DNA of 64,000 nucleotides, from contig CAKVAS010000004.1 in the NCBI GenBank assembly GCA_934725015.1, positions 124,001-188,000 of the forward strand, given 5' to 3'. Source of the DNA: an uncultured Bacteroidales bacterium (GTDB lineage Bacteria; Bacteroidota; Bacteroidia; Bacteroidales; UBA932). The notes below the pieces were generated by a model. That model was given only the letters and a program-made list of their open reading frames with translations. It made no database searches and was not told where the DNA came from. This document shows, piece after piece, positions 26,378 through 35,280 of this stretch. Every line of letters begins with the position of its first letter. Position 1 is the first letter of the stretch. The translations under genes and the position numbers were made by a program.

Positions 26378-28321
26378 ATGGAAAACATCTATGCTCAGAG
26401 AATTGCCCGGTTGAGGGCGATGATGAAGGAAAACGGCTGGGATGCGGTGCTCGTGGGAGCCTCGGACCCTCATTGCAGCGAATATCCGGCGGCACGCTGG
26501 AAACAGGTGGAGTGGCTGACGGGATTCACCGGGGAGGCGGCAAGCGTCGTCGTGACCCGCAGCCATGCCGGGCTCTGGACGGACACCCGCTATTTCATTC
26601 AGGCCGTCGAACAGCTTGAAGGAACTGGTGTTGAACTGCACAAGCTGCGTGTTCCGGATGCCGTGCCGATTCCTCAGTGGCTCGCGGAGAATGTCGATTA
26701 CATACTCGGAGCTCCGTCAATCCAGTCCTATTATCTCGGTGACGGAGCCTGCCCGCGCAGACTGAACCTTGTCCTCGACGGCCTGTGCTGGAGCGCGGAT
26801 GAGGTGCTTGCAATCGACGATGCGCTTTCCGGGGCGACGGCAGACAATGATTTCCGCTATGAAATAATTTCCCGCCCCGACTTCCTGAATGCCCTCTGGA
26901 CGGACCGCCCTGCCATCCCCGTCACGCCAGTTCAGACGCTCGACCTTGAGATTTCCGGCGGCGAGGACCGTCTGGCGAAGATTGGCTGGCTGCGCAAGTG
27001 GATGCTCCGCAACGATGTCGATAATTTCCTCGTAACGGCTCTCGACGAGATTGCGTGGCTTCTGAACGTCCGCGCTGACGACATCGAATATAATCCTTAT
27101 GTCATATCCTATCTTCTTGTGTCACAGGAGAATGTGCGCTGGTTCGTCCGGAAGGACGGATATGATGACGACGGGGACACTCCGGACAGTTTCGAGGAAA
27201 TATCGGCGGATGACATCAGCATCGAGAACTACGATGCCGTGGAGACCGCCCTTGGCGAAATCGGGTCGGACGAGTCGCTGTTCGCCGATTCGGCCTCGCT
27301 CAACTGGCAGTTGTTCAGCCTCATCTCTTCAATGTACGCTCCGGAGCCGGGCGCAGCTTCAAAGTTCCGCCTCGGGAAGTCTCCGGTGGTTCTTCGCAAG
27401 GCTGTGAAGGATGATTCCGAAATTGAACGCCTCCGGGAGACCTTTGTCGAGGACGGGCTTGCAGTTGAGCGCTTCCTCAAATGGCTTGAAGAAAATGTCG
27501 CGGCCGCCGGAAGGGGAGAGGCGGAGCCGGTGCGCGAATGGGATGCCTCTCTGAAACTCAGTTCCCTGCGTGCCGAAATCCCGGGATATAGAGGTGACAG
27601 TTTCGAGAACATATCCGCCTACGGTCCTTCTGCGGCCCTGCCTCATTATGTGACTCCCGCAAATGGTTCGAGGATTATAGAAGCCCACGGACTCTATCTA
27701 GTGGATTCCGGCGGACAGTACCTCACCGGCACGACCGACATCACCCGCACCGTCCCGATGGGCGCATGCACCGAGCTTGAGAAAGAGGACTACACGCTTG
27801 TGCTCAAGGGCATGATTGACCTGTCGATGGCCGTGTTCCCGAAAGGCACGGCAGGCTGTCAGATTGACGCGCTTGCCCGCGGCCCGCTCTGGAGGGCAAG
27901 GCGCAACTTCGGCCACGGCACCGGCCACGGCATAGGCTACTACCTCGGCGTGCACGAAGGCCCGCAGGACATCCGCCAGAACTTCAACCCTCAGCCGCTG
28001 CTGCCGGGGATGATCACCTCGAACGAACCGGGGCTCTACCGTGCCGGAATGCACGGAATACGTCACGAGAATGTCCTCCTCACCGTTCCTGACCGCATCC
28101 CTGACATGAACCCGACAGGCTGCAACGAGTTCGGCGAATGGCTGCGCTTCGAGACCTTGACCTGCTGCCATATAGACACGTCGGCGGTCATAGCCGAACT
28201 GCTGACCGCCGACGAAAAAGAATGGCTCAACTCCTACAATGCCTCCGTCTATTTCCGCCTCGCTCCCCGCATGACTCCCGAGGAAGCCGCCTGGCTCACC
28301 GCAAAGACCCAACGGATATAG
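26378..28321 (+). CDS. M24-family aminopeptidase P (Xaa-Pro aminopeptidase)
   Basis: 647 residues, cytoplasmic. It removes N-terminal residues preceding proline. Two N-terminal creatinase-like domains (LRAMMKENGWDAVLVGASDPH; ALDEIAWLLNVRADDI) are followed by the pita-bread catalytic domain with its metal ligands: YLVDSGGQYLTGTTDITRT (two Asp), FGHGTGHGIGYYLGVHEGP (His), MITSNEPGLY (Glu) and RFETLTCC (Glu). It is about 50 residues longer than typical Bacteroidota homologues. It starts 12 bp after hemW. Confidence 0.9.
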   Translation: MENIYAQRIARLRAMMKENGWDAVLVGASDPHCSEYPAARWKQVEWLTGFTGEAASVVVTRSHAGLWTDTRYFIQAVEQLEGTGVELHKLRVPDAVPIPQWLAENVDYILGAPSIQSYYLGDGACPRRLNLVLDGLCWSADEVLAIDDALSGATADNDFRYEIISRPDFLNALWTDRPAIPVTPVQTLDLEISGGEDRLAKIGWLRKWMLRNDVDNFLVTALDEIAWLLNVRADDIEYNPYVISYLLVSQENVRWFVRKDGYDDDGDTPDSFEEISADDISIENYDAVETALGEIGSDESLFADSASLNWQLFSLISSMYAPEPGAASKFRLGKSPVVLRKAVKDDSEIERLRETFVEDGLAVERFLKWLEENVAAAGRGEAEPVREWDASLKLSSLRAEIPGYRGDSFENISAYGPSAALPHYVTPANGSRIIEAHGLYLVDSGGQYLTGTTDITRTVPMGACTELEKEDYTLVLKGMIDLSMAVFPKGTAGCQIDALARGPLWRARRNFGHGTGHGIGYYLGVHEGPQDIRQNFNPQPLLPGMITSNEPGLYRAGMHGIRHENVLLTVPDRIPDMNPTGCNEFGEWLRFETLTCCHIDTSAVIAELLTADEKEWLNSYNASVYFRLAPRMTPEEAAWLTAKTQRI

Positions 28322-28366
28322 GAACTTAAACATTTCTGCCTTGAGCCGTCGGCCTCCGAAGATAAA

Positions 28367-29683
28367 CTACTTGGTGTAGTTGACAAGGTTGCCGGAGAGA
28401 TACTGGTCGTATGCCGTCATGTCGATGAGTCCGTGTCCGGAAAGGTTGAACAGAATCACCTTGCTCTCGCCGGCTTCCCTGCACTTGGCAGCCTCGTCAA
28501 TGGTCGCCGCAATGGCATGACAGGACTCCGGGGCCGGAATGATTCCCTCGGTCTTTGCGAAGAGCACGCCTGCTGCAAACGAGTCAAGCTGCTGGATGTC
28601 AGTCGCCTCCATCAGACCGTCCCTGAGGAGCTGCGACACGACCGCGCCGGCCCCGTGATAGCGCAGGCCGCCTGCGTGGATGTTCGCCGGAATGAAGTCA
28701 TGCCCGAGAGAATACATCGGAATCAGCGGGGTAAGGCCGCTCTCGTCCCCGAAGTCATACTCGAACTTGCCGTGGCTGAGCTTTGGACAGCTTGCCGGCT
28801 CGGCCGCGATGAACCGCGTCTTCTTCCCGTCAAAGAAATTATGCCTCATGAACGGGAACGAAATGCCGCTGAAGTTTGAGCCCCCTCCGAAGCATCCTAT
28901 CACGATGTCAGGATATTCCCCGGCCATCTCCATCTGCTTCTCCGCCTCAAGCCCTATGACCGTCTGGTGCAGCCCGACATGGCTCATCACCGAACCGAGG
29001 GTGTATTTGCACCTTTCCGGAGTCGTCATCGCAAGTTCCACGGCCTCCGAAATGGCTGTTCCCAAAGAACCCTGGTGGTACGGATTCTTTGTCAGTATGT
29101 CCTTGCCCGCACGGGTTGACATCGACGGTGACGGAGTCACCTGCGCCCCGAAAAGCTGCATCATCGAGCGGCGGTAGGGCTTCTGCTCGTAGGAAATCTT
29201 CACCTGATAGACTGCAGCCTCAAGTCCGAACAGCCTTGCCGCATAGGAGAGCGCAGTTCCCCACTGGCCGGCTCCCGTCTCGGTCGTGACATTCGTTATT
29301 CCCTCCTCCTTGCAGTAGTAGGCCTGTGCCAGCGCCGAGTTCAGCTTGTGCGAGCCCACAGGGCTGACGCTCTCGTTCTTGAAGTAGATGTGTGCCGGCG
29401 TGTCCAGCGCCTTTTCCAGCCCGTAGGCGCGTACAAGCGGAGTGGAGCGGTAGTAGGTGTAGAACTCCCGGACCTTCTCCGGAATCTCGATCCACCTGTC
29501 CGTCATGTTCATCTCCTGCCTCACGCACTCGCGGCAGAACAGCACCGCCATCTCGTCTTCCGTCACGGGCTTGTGCGTCGCCGGGTTGAGCATCGGCTGC
29601 GGCTTGTGCGGCATATCCGCCTGAATGTTGTACCATTGTGTCGGAATCTCATTCTCCTGCAAAAAGAATCTTTTCTGTTTCAT
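28367..29683 (-). CDS. Tryptophan synthase beta-like protein (TrpB2 type)
   Basis: 438 residues. A PLP enzyme of the TrpB2 group, which makes tryptophan from indole and serine without a tightly bound alpha subunit. TPLVRAYGLEKAL, the PLP lysine in SPVGSHKLNSA, TETGAGQWGTALSYAARLFGL, the phosphate loop CFGGGSNFSG and SGHGLIDM are as expected. No trpA or other trp gene lies nearby, so it may be a stand-alone indole-salvage enzyme. It is convergent with the aminopeptidase gene. Confidence 0.9.
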   Translation of the reverse strand: MKQKRFFLQENEIPTQWYNIQADMPHKPQPMLNPATHKPVTEDEMAVLFCRECVRQEMNMTDRWIEIPEKVREFYTYYRSTPLVRAYGLEKALDTPAHIYFKNESVSPVGSHKLNSALAQAYYCKEEGITNVTTETGAGQWGTALSYAARLFGLEAAVYQVKISYEQKPYRRSMMQLFGAQVTPSPSMSTRAGKDILTKNPYHQGSLGTAISEAVELAMTTPERCKYTLGSVMSHVGLHQTVIGLEAEKQMEMAGEYPDIVIGCFGGGSNFSGISFPFMRHNFFDGKKTRFIAAEPASCPKLSHGKFEYDFGDESGLTPLIPMYSLGHDFIPANIHAGGLRYHGAGAVVSQLLRDGLMEATDIQQLDSFAAGVLFAKTEGIIPAPESCHAIAATIDEAAKCREAGESKVILFNLSGHGLIDMTAYDQYLSGNLVNYTK

Positions 29684-29742
29684 TGTATTTGATTTATAGG
29701 GTTTGTGCCAAAGTTATATGAGAAAGGAATACGAAAAAATAA

Positions 29743-29767
29743 GCGGTGGCTCCGTGGGAGTCACCGC
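29743..29767 (-). terminator. Terminator of the sdhC gene
   Basis: A stem GCGGTG-ACTCC pairs with GGAGCCACCGC on the minus strand (one mismatch, three-base loop), followed by TTATTTTTTCG. It lies just after the sdhC stop and before the trpB2 start, so the two genes are transcribed separately. Confidence 0.75.
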
Positions 29768-29790
29768 TTTCGATTTCTATGTTTTCGTCG

Positions 29791-30489
29791 TTATGCGAGG
29801 CAAGGGCAGTAATTGTGGATGCATACTGCAACAGCGACAGTCGCGAAGCCGAGGAAAATCAGAGTTGCGAAGATGTAGGCGATGACCTTGAGTCTCTTGA
29901 GCCAGATCATATTGTTCCATCCAAGGGTCTGGAATGCGCTCCAGAAGCCGTGTGTGAGGTGGAACCAGATGGCTCCGAACCAGACGAGGTACAGAACCGT
30001 AATCCACCATCGTCCGAAGGTGGCGTCCAGAAGGTCATAAGGATTTGTCTCCTCTACACCCATGAAATGCTTGAGCTGCATATCCGCCCAGAAATGGGTG
30101 AGGTGGAACGCGATGAATCCGAGGATGATAATTCCGAGGACAATCATGTTCCTTGACGCGAAGGAGTCGGTCTTCGCCTTGCTTGAAACGGCGTAGCGGC
30201 AGTAGCCTCCGCGAGCCTTGAGGTTCGTGTATGTGAGGTAGCAGCCGTAGAAGATGTGGATGACGAATCCGAGCGCGAGCACAGGAACCATCACCGTCAC
30301 AATCGGAAGCGACATGAACTCGCAGCCTTTCTGGAAAAGTCCGTCCGGTGCACCGTATGTGCCTTTGACGAGGTCAATCACAGCAAAGAGGTTGATGCTC
30401 ATGTGAAGCAGGAGGAAGATAATCAGAAAAAGTCCCGAGATGCTCATTATGAGCTTCTTTCCGATTGATGATGTAAAAATGTTAGCCAT
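29791..30489 (-). CDS. sdhC: Succinate dehydrogenase/fumarate reductase cytochrome b subunit
   Basis: 232 residues. Five membrane segments, starting SIGKKLIMSISGLFLIIFLLLHMSINL, with His residues in HMSINL, HIFYGCYL, HLTHFWAD and HLTHGFWSAF that can bind two hemes. This is the single-subunit membrane anchor of the Bacteroides-type enzyme, which couples menaquinone to succinate or fumarate. In this phylum sdhC is normally followed by sdhA and sdhB, but here it is followed by a terminator and trpB2. The catalytic subunits are not in the window. Confidence 0.9.
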   Translation of the reverse strand: MANIFTSSIGKKLIMSISGLFLIIFLLLHMSINLFAVIDLVKGTYGAPDGLFQKGCEFMSLPIVTVMVPVLALGFVIHIFYGCYLTYTNLKARGGYCRYAVSSKAKTDSFASRNMIVLGIIILGFIAFHLTHFWADMQLKHFMGVEETNPYDLLDATFGRWWITVLYLVWFGAIWFHLTHGFWSAFQTLGWNNMIWLKRLKVIAYIFATLIFLGFATVAVAVCIHNYCPCLA

Positions 30490-30542
30490 AGATGTTCAAT
30501 CAATAATTCAAGTTTCAAATGCCCGAACTTGGTTTAGCGGTG

Positions 30543-30573
30543 CAAAGATATATTCTTTCTTGCAACTTTCAAA
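30543..30573 (-). promoter_or_regulatory. Promoter of sdhC
   Basis: On the minus strand TTTG (30573-30570), a 19-bp spacer, and TATCTTTG (30550-30543) match the Bacteroidota consensus. The 5' UTR is about 45 nt. Confidence 0.75.
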
Positions 30574-30770
30574 GAAGCTGTTCAAATTTTTTGTTCAGTT
30601 ATTTTGAGATGTATTTTTGTGCCGGATTTTTTCGTTTTGAGAGGAGTTTAGCGGTGCTAAATGACGAGCAAAATGAGAAAATATGGCCAAAAAGACACCA
30701 AAAGAACGAACACATAAAGATAAGTGAAAGAAAAATTTAAACAGCTTCGTAATTATTCGGGAAATTTGTT

Positions 30771-30801
30771 TTCGTTTGATGACGAATTTGAACTATATTT
30801 G
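30771..30801 (+). promoter_or_regulatory. Promoter of pyrH
   Basis: TTCG (one mismatch to TTTG), a 19-bp spacer and TATATTTG at 30794-30801, 50 bp before the pyrH ATG. Confidence 0.6.
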
Positions 30802-30851
30802 CAGACTGAATGGCGGTATATGCCGTTGGAAAATACATATAACAGACGAAT

Positions 30852-31556
30852 ATGTACAGAAGAGTTTTGCTGAAACTGAGCGGGGAAAGCCTCGGCGGAC
30901 CTGCGGGAAAGGGGATTGACGAGAACTGCCTTTCCGAATATGCTAATGAGATTGCGCAGGCCGTTAAGGGCGGACTTCAGGTGGCGATTGTCATCGGAGG
31001 CGGCAACATCTTCCGCGGACTGAGCGGCGTGGGAAAGGGCTTCGACCGCGTCAACGGAGACAAGATGGGTATGCTCGCGACTGTCATAAACTCTCTCGGC
31101 CTTGCCATGGCGCTCCGTTCGGCGGGCGTTGAGGCGGAGGTGTTCACGGCAACCCCGATGATGCCGGTGGCCCGCTACTACATGAGGGATGACGCCGTTT
31201 CCGTTCTCGAGAGGGGCGGTGTGGCTCTTCTTGCCGGAGGTACCGGAAACCCGTTCTTCACTACTGACTCCGGCGCCGCGCTCCGTGCGCTTGAAATCAA
31301 GGCGGACGCTCTCTTGAAGGGTACCCGCGTGGATGGCGTCTATACGGCGGACCCGGAAAAGGACCCGACGGCGGTGAAATATGATGAACTTACCTTCGAC
31401 AAGGCGATGGAAGACCACCTCAAGGTCATGGACCAGACGGCGTTTGCGCTCTGCCGTGAGGGAAATATGCCTATTATAGTTTTCGACATGAACCGGAAGG
31501 GCAATCTCCTGAGCCTCGTCAACGGCGACAAGGTCGGCACGCTTGTTCATGTGTAG
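30852..31556 (+). CDS. pyrH: UMP kinase
   Basis: 234 residues. It phosphorylates UMP to UDP in pyrimidine biosynthesis and belongs to the amino-acid kinase fold. RVLLKLSGESLGG (nucleotide loop), VIGGGNIFRGLSG, ALFLAGGTGNPFFTTDSGAALRA (here ALLAGGTGNPFFTTDSG) and LKGTRVDGVYTADPEKDPTA are diagnostic. It is followed by frr, as in most bacteria, with a family A repeat between them. Confidence 0.96.
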   Translation: MYRRVLLKLSGESLGGPAGKGIDENCLSEYANEIAQAVKGGLQVAIVIGGGNIFRGLSGVGKGFDRVNGDKMGMLATVINSLGLAMALRSAGVEAEVFTATPMMPVARYYMRDDAVSVLERGGVALLAGGTGNPFFTTDSGAALRALEIKADALLKGTRVDGVYTADPEKDPTAVKYDELTFDKAMEDHLKVMDQTAFALCREGNMPIIVFDMNRKGNLLSLVNGDKVGTLVHV

Positions 31557-31565
31557 TTCCCGTTC

Positions 31566-31620
31566 ATTGTCATCTCAAACGACATCAACATTGTCATCTC
31601 GAACGAAGTGAGAGATCTTT
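31566..31620 (+). repeat. Repeat family A, site 4
   Basis: One truncated unit (ATTGTCATCTCAAACGACAT) is followed by a complete unit ending GAGAGATCTTTG. Here the stem reads ATCTC and GAGAT, so both arms changed together relative to other sites. It fills the gap between pyrH and frr. Confidence 0.75.
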
Positions 31621-31653
31621 GTGCAGAAAAAATACTCCAAACAAACACAAGTT

Positions 31654-32217
31654 ATGATTGAAAAAGCAAACGAAATCCTGGAAGAGGCCAAGATGAATAT
31701 GGAGGACGCGGTGGTGTTCCTCGAAGAAGACCTCAAGACCTATAGGGTAGGCAAGGCCAATCCGACAATCTTCGCAAATGTGCTGGTTGACTACTACGGC
31801 TCCATGACGCCGGTTCCGCAGGTCGCTTCAGTGACCGCCCCGGACGCCAAGACCCTCGCCATCCAGCCGTGGGAAAAGAAGATGATTCCTGTCATCGAGA
31901 AGGCCATCATCGACGCGAATCTCGGACTCACCCCGTCCAACAACGGAGAGACCATCCGCTGCACCGTACCGCCTCTTACCGAGGAGCGCCGCAAGGAGCT
32001 CATCAAGAAGGCGAAGGCTGCCGGCGAAAGCTCCAAGATTGTCGTGCGCAACGCCCGCCGCGACGCCATCGAGGCCCTGAAGAAGGCTCAGAAGGACGGC
32101 CTTGCGGAGGATATGCAGAAGGACTACGAGGACAAGGTGCAGAAGGCTACGGATTCATGGGTCAAGAAGATTGACGAGCTGGTCGCTGCCAAAGAGAAAG
32201 ACATCCTTACAGTGTGA
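31654..32217 (+). CDS. frr: Ribosome recycling factor
   Basis: 187 residues. With EF-G it splits the post-termination ribosome. The three-helix bundle and hinge are clear: FLEEDLKTYRVGKANPTIF, VPQVASVTAPDAKTLAIQPW, PPLTEERRKELIKKAKAAGE and VVRNARRDAIEALKKAQKDG. The ATG at 31654 (MIEKANE) is preferred over an in-frame GTG at 31621 at the edge of the repeat. The stop touches a family B repeat. Confidence 0.96.
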   Translation: MIEKANEILEEAKMNMEDAVVFLEEDLKTYRVGKANPTIFANVLVDYYGSMTPVPQVASVTAPDAKTLAIQPWEKKMIPVIEKAIIDANLGLTPSNNGETIRCTVPPLTEERRKELIKKAKAAGESSKIVVRNARRDAIEALKKAQKDGLAEDMQKDYEDKVQKATDSWVKKIDELVAAKEKDILTV

Positions 32218-32343
32218 CGGGGCGGGGCGCCTAAAAGGCGAACTGCTGCGTTGGGCGTCTTGATGAAATCCTCACAACCATCAGGTTGCTGCGGTATTCA
32301 TCTTCACCGTCCGCCTTGCATTTCATCCTTTTATGCATCCCCT
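32218..32343. repeat. Repeat family B, copy 3
   Basis: Central hairpin CAACC-ATCA-GGTTG, flanking GATGAAA and (T)ATTCATC arms, and outer arms TAAAAGG and CCTTTTA, which differ from copy 1 in sequence but keep pairing. It starts right after the frr stop; the next gene is on the same strand 140 bp on. Confidence 0.78.
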
Positions 32344-32485
32344 CTCTTTCAGCAACTTTGACAGATTATTGAGAAGCATTTTTATCTGCTTTGATAGATT
32401 CGGGAAATTGACTGAAAGCGAAGTGATTTAAAATTATTCGGGAACCGGTGACACCGGTTCTTGTTGTGTGTGAAGAAGATATACG

Positions 32486-34759
32486 ATGAATAAGAAGATT
32501 AGGCGGATTTCGCCGGCGAGCACGATGAAATCCAATGGCGATTATGAGTGGAAGTTCTCGACTTTCGGAGGCGTGACGCGTGTGAACATCAGCACCGGCG
32601 AGGACATTGCCCATCTGGACGAGCTTGACCAGAAGCTCTGGACTGTGCTGAGCTGTCCGGCTTCGGGACTCGAAATGGATCATGACACGCTTGCGCTGCT
32701 TGACCTCGACGGTGACGGGAAGATTCGGGTGAACGAGATAATCGCCACGGTCAGCTGGCTCAAGCCGCGTCTCGCGGACATGAACGTGCTCATCGGCCGT
32801 CCGGCTGAACTTCCGCTTTCGGCGATAAACACGGGAACGGACGAGGGCGCGAGGATATATGCCTGCGCAAGGCAGATTCTCGAAAACCTCGGTCTGAAGA
32901 AGGACACGATTTCGATTGCCGACGTCAGCGACAGCATCGCCATATTTTCCAGGACACGTTTCAACGGAGACGGCATAATCACGGAAAATTCGACGGACGA
33001 TCCCGGACTCAAGGATATAATTCGGGAGTGCATAGCCTCGTTCGGACCGCTTCAGGACCGCAGCGGAGACCCTGGCGTGGATGCGGACAGGATTGCCGCG
33101 TTCTACAAGGCTGCGGCGGACTATGTGGCTTGGAAGGATGCCGGAGTGAAGGACATATTCCCTTATGGCGACAACACCGCCGACGCGCTTGCCGCCTGCG
33201 CGACCCTGAAGGAAAAGGTGGCGGACTTCTTCATGCGCTGCAAGCTCGCGGCGTTCAACTCCGACAGCACGGCCGTGCTTGATGTAACGGTCGAGCGAAT
33301 CGGGGAAATCAGCACTAAGGACCTGGCCGTCTGCACGGACGAGATTGCGGCATATCCGCTCGCCAAGGTCAATGCCGACGCGCATCTTCCGCTTACGGGA
33401 ATCAACCCGGCGTGGAAGGCTGTCTTTGACAGGTTCAAGGCTTTGGTCGTTGATGCAGATTATCCGTCTGCCGAATACCTCACGGAAGATCAGTGGAACG
33501 GCATTCTCGCCAAGTTCGGCGCCTACGAGGCATGGTGCGGCGCGAAGGCCGGGGCCGAGGTCGAGGCTCTCGGGTACGACAGGCTCGCCGCGCTGCTCAA
33601 GGAGAACCGCAAGGCCGAACTCGACGCTCTGGTCGCTGAGGACAAGGCGCTCGAAGGCGAGGTGAGCGAGATTCAGACGGTCAGCAGGCTGCTGCACCTC
33701 TGCCGCGACTTCTACACTCTTCTGCGCAACTATGTGACGTTCTCCGACTTCTATTCCACCGAGGATTCCATGTCGTCGGTGTTTCAGGCGGGACGGCTCT
33801 ACATTGACCAGCGCAACTGCGACCTCTGCATAAAGGTCACAGATATGGGCAAGCAGGGCACGATGGCCGGGGCGAGCGGGATGTTTCTGCTCTATTGTGA
33901 CTGCACATCAAAGAAGACCGCCTCCAAGATGACCATCGTCGCGGTGATGACCGACGGCGACATCAACAACCTCAAGGTTGGCTGCAACGCCGTCTTCTAC
34001 GACCGTGCCGGCAACGACTGGGACGCCGTCGTGACGAAGATAGTCGATAACCCGATAAGCGTCCGCCAGGCATTCTGGTCGCCGTACAAGAAAATCGGGA
34101 ACTTCGTCGAGACGCAGATTAACAAGATTGCGGCAAAGCAGGACTCAAAGGTTTTTGAAAAGGCAACGGCTGATTTATCCGCAGCCGGGACATCGGTTGT
34201 GGTTACTGCTTCTCCCGCTACCCAACAGGCTGCGACACAGGCGTTTGATGTCGCGAAATTTGCAGGTATCTTCGCGATGGTCGGTATGGCTTTAGGCAGT
34301 ATAGGGACATTCCTTGCCGGTCTGTATTCGACATTCGTAAGCCTCAGCTTTTGGGGCATGATTGCTTCGGTCGTGGGAATCATTCTTGTCATCTCAGGAC
34401 CGTCCATGATTATGTCCTGGCTCAGCCTGCGCAAGCGCAACCTCGCGCCGATTCTCAACGCCAACGGATGGGCGGTGAACTCCAAGGTGATTGTCAATGT
34501 CCGCTTCGGTCAGACCCTCACCGGCATGGCCAAGATGCCGGTCTTCGTCGGCAACGACCCGTTCGCCGAAAAGAAGATGCCTAAGTGGAAGAAGGCTCTC
34601 ATCGGCATCGCATTCATCCTCGGCATCCTTATCGGAGTCTATTTCTGCCTCCCGAAGCACATCCGCCCGTTTTGGCCGCACCAGAAGGCCGAAACCGAGT
34701 GCCCGGCCCAGGAACCCGCTCAGCCCGAACCGGCACCGACAGCGGAAAGTCAATCCTAA
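32486..34759 (+). CDS. Membrane protein with an EF-hand-like calcium loop, unknown function
   Basis: 757 residues. Near residue 74 is DLDGDGKIRVNE, which fits all 12 positions of a canonical EF-hand loop (Asp 1, 3, 5; Gly 6; Ile 8; Glu 12). About 80 residues on, RFNGDGIITENS looks like a second, degenerate loop. A long alpha-helical region follows. Near residues 590-640 there are two membrane segments (FAGIFAMVGMALGSIGTFLAGLY, LSFWGMIASVVGIILVISGPSMIMSW), and a third at about residue 710 (ALIGIAFILGILIGVYFCL). It ends in a Pro/Glu-rich tail. There is no signal peptide, so the large N-terminal domain is probably cytoplasmic. I do not recognise the family. Confidence 0.75.
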   Translation: MNKKIRRISPASTMKSNGDYEWKFSTFGGVTRVNISTGEDIAHLDELDQKLWTVLSCPASGLEMDHDTLALLDLDGDGKIRVNEIIATVSWLKPRLADMNVLIGRPAELPLSAINTGTDEGARIYACARQILENLGLKKDTISIADVSDSIAIFSRTRFNGDGIITENSTDDPGLKDIIRECIASFGPLQDRSGDPGVDADRIAAFYKAAADYVAWKDAGVKDIFPYGDNTADALAACATLKEKVADFFMRCKLAAFNSDSTAVLDVTVERIGEISTKDLAVCTDEIAAYPLAKVNADAHLPLTGINPAWKAVFDRFKALVVDADYPSAEYLTEDQWNGILAKFGAYEAWCGAKAGAEVEALGYDRLAALLKENRKAELDALVAEDKALEGEVSEIQTVSRLLHLCRDFYTLLRNYVTFSDFYSTEDSMSSVFQAGRLYIDQRNCDLCIKVTDMGKQGTMAGASGMFLLYCDCTSKKTASKMTIVAVMTDGDINNLKVGCNAVFYDRAGNDWDAVVTKIVDNPISVRQAFWSPYKKIGNFVETQINKIAAKQDSKVFEKATADLSAAGTSVVVTASPATQQAATQAFDVAKFAGIFAMVGMALGSIGTFLAGLYSTFVSLSFWGMIASVVGIILVISGPSMIMSWLSLRKRNLAPILNANGWAVNSKVIVNVRFGQTLTGMAKMPVFVGNDPFAEKKMPKWKKALIGIAFILGILIGVYFCLPKHIRPFWPHQKAETECPAQEPAQPEPAPTAESQS

Positions 34760-34773
34760 AACTATTATGATTC

Positions 34774-35216
34774 ATGGCGAAGTCTTTCACAATCAGGAAC
34801 GGTAAAATTATTGTCAGTGAAGAAATAGAGATAACAGATTGTGCTCTATATCTCAAATATGATTGGCATTTGTACAATTTGGCCAACGATATAAGGAATG
34901 CCAAAGATGTCCGTTTTCAGGATTACCTCAAAAAGGCCAATGAATTGTTCGCGGAAGATGTTTCCAAATCCAGACCAAACAAGAGGGTGAACCGCTTTTG
35001 GCTTTTGTTGATGATGAACAGTGGCTTATCGGGCTTATTGAAAGCATGGGTTATACAGATATCGTGGAAGAATTTGATTCTCACCAAGAGATAATCAGCC
35101 GATTTATCGACGAACGTTTCGCTCTTGATGGACCGTGTGACGTCGATGTTGTTCTTGCGGCAGTCGAATCTATTGTTCCTCAAAGATATATGAAAATTAT
35201 TAAAAAATTCCAGTAG
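34774..35216 (+). pseudogene. Small gene of unknown function with a frameshift
   Basis: The first frame from the ATG at 34774 gives about 65 plausible residues (SFTIRNGKIIVSEEIEITD, LYNLANDIRNAKDVRFQDYL) and then loses character. The -1 frame picks up near 34960-34980 and continues KQEGEPLLAFVDDEQWL... to 35216. Joined, they make about 147 residues. A 1-nt deletion in this copy explains it. No known domain was recognised. The sequence is AT-rich like the next two genes. Confidence 0.5.
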
Positions 35217-35280
35217 GGACCTTATCTTTTGCGATAGCTGTTTTGGTGGAAGGCTTGGGCATTTATTGATTTAATTTGTT

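Noticed and set aside
30590..30619. A plus-strand promoter with TATTTTTG
   Set aside because: The spacer is 18 bp and no supported gene follows before the pyrH promoter.
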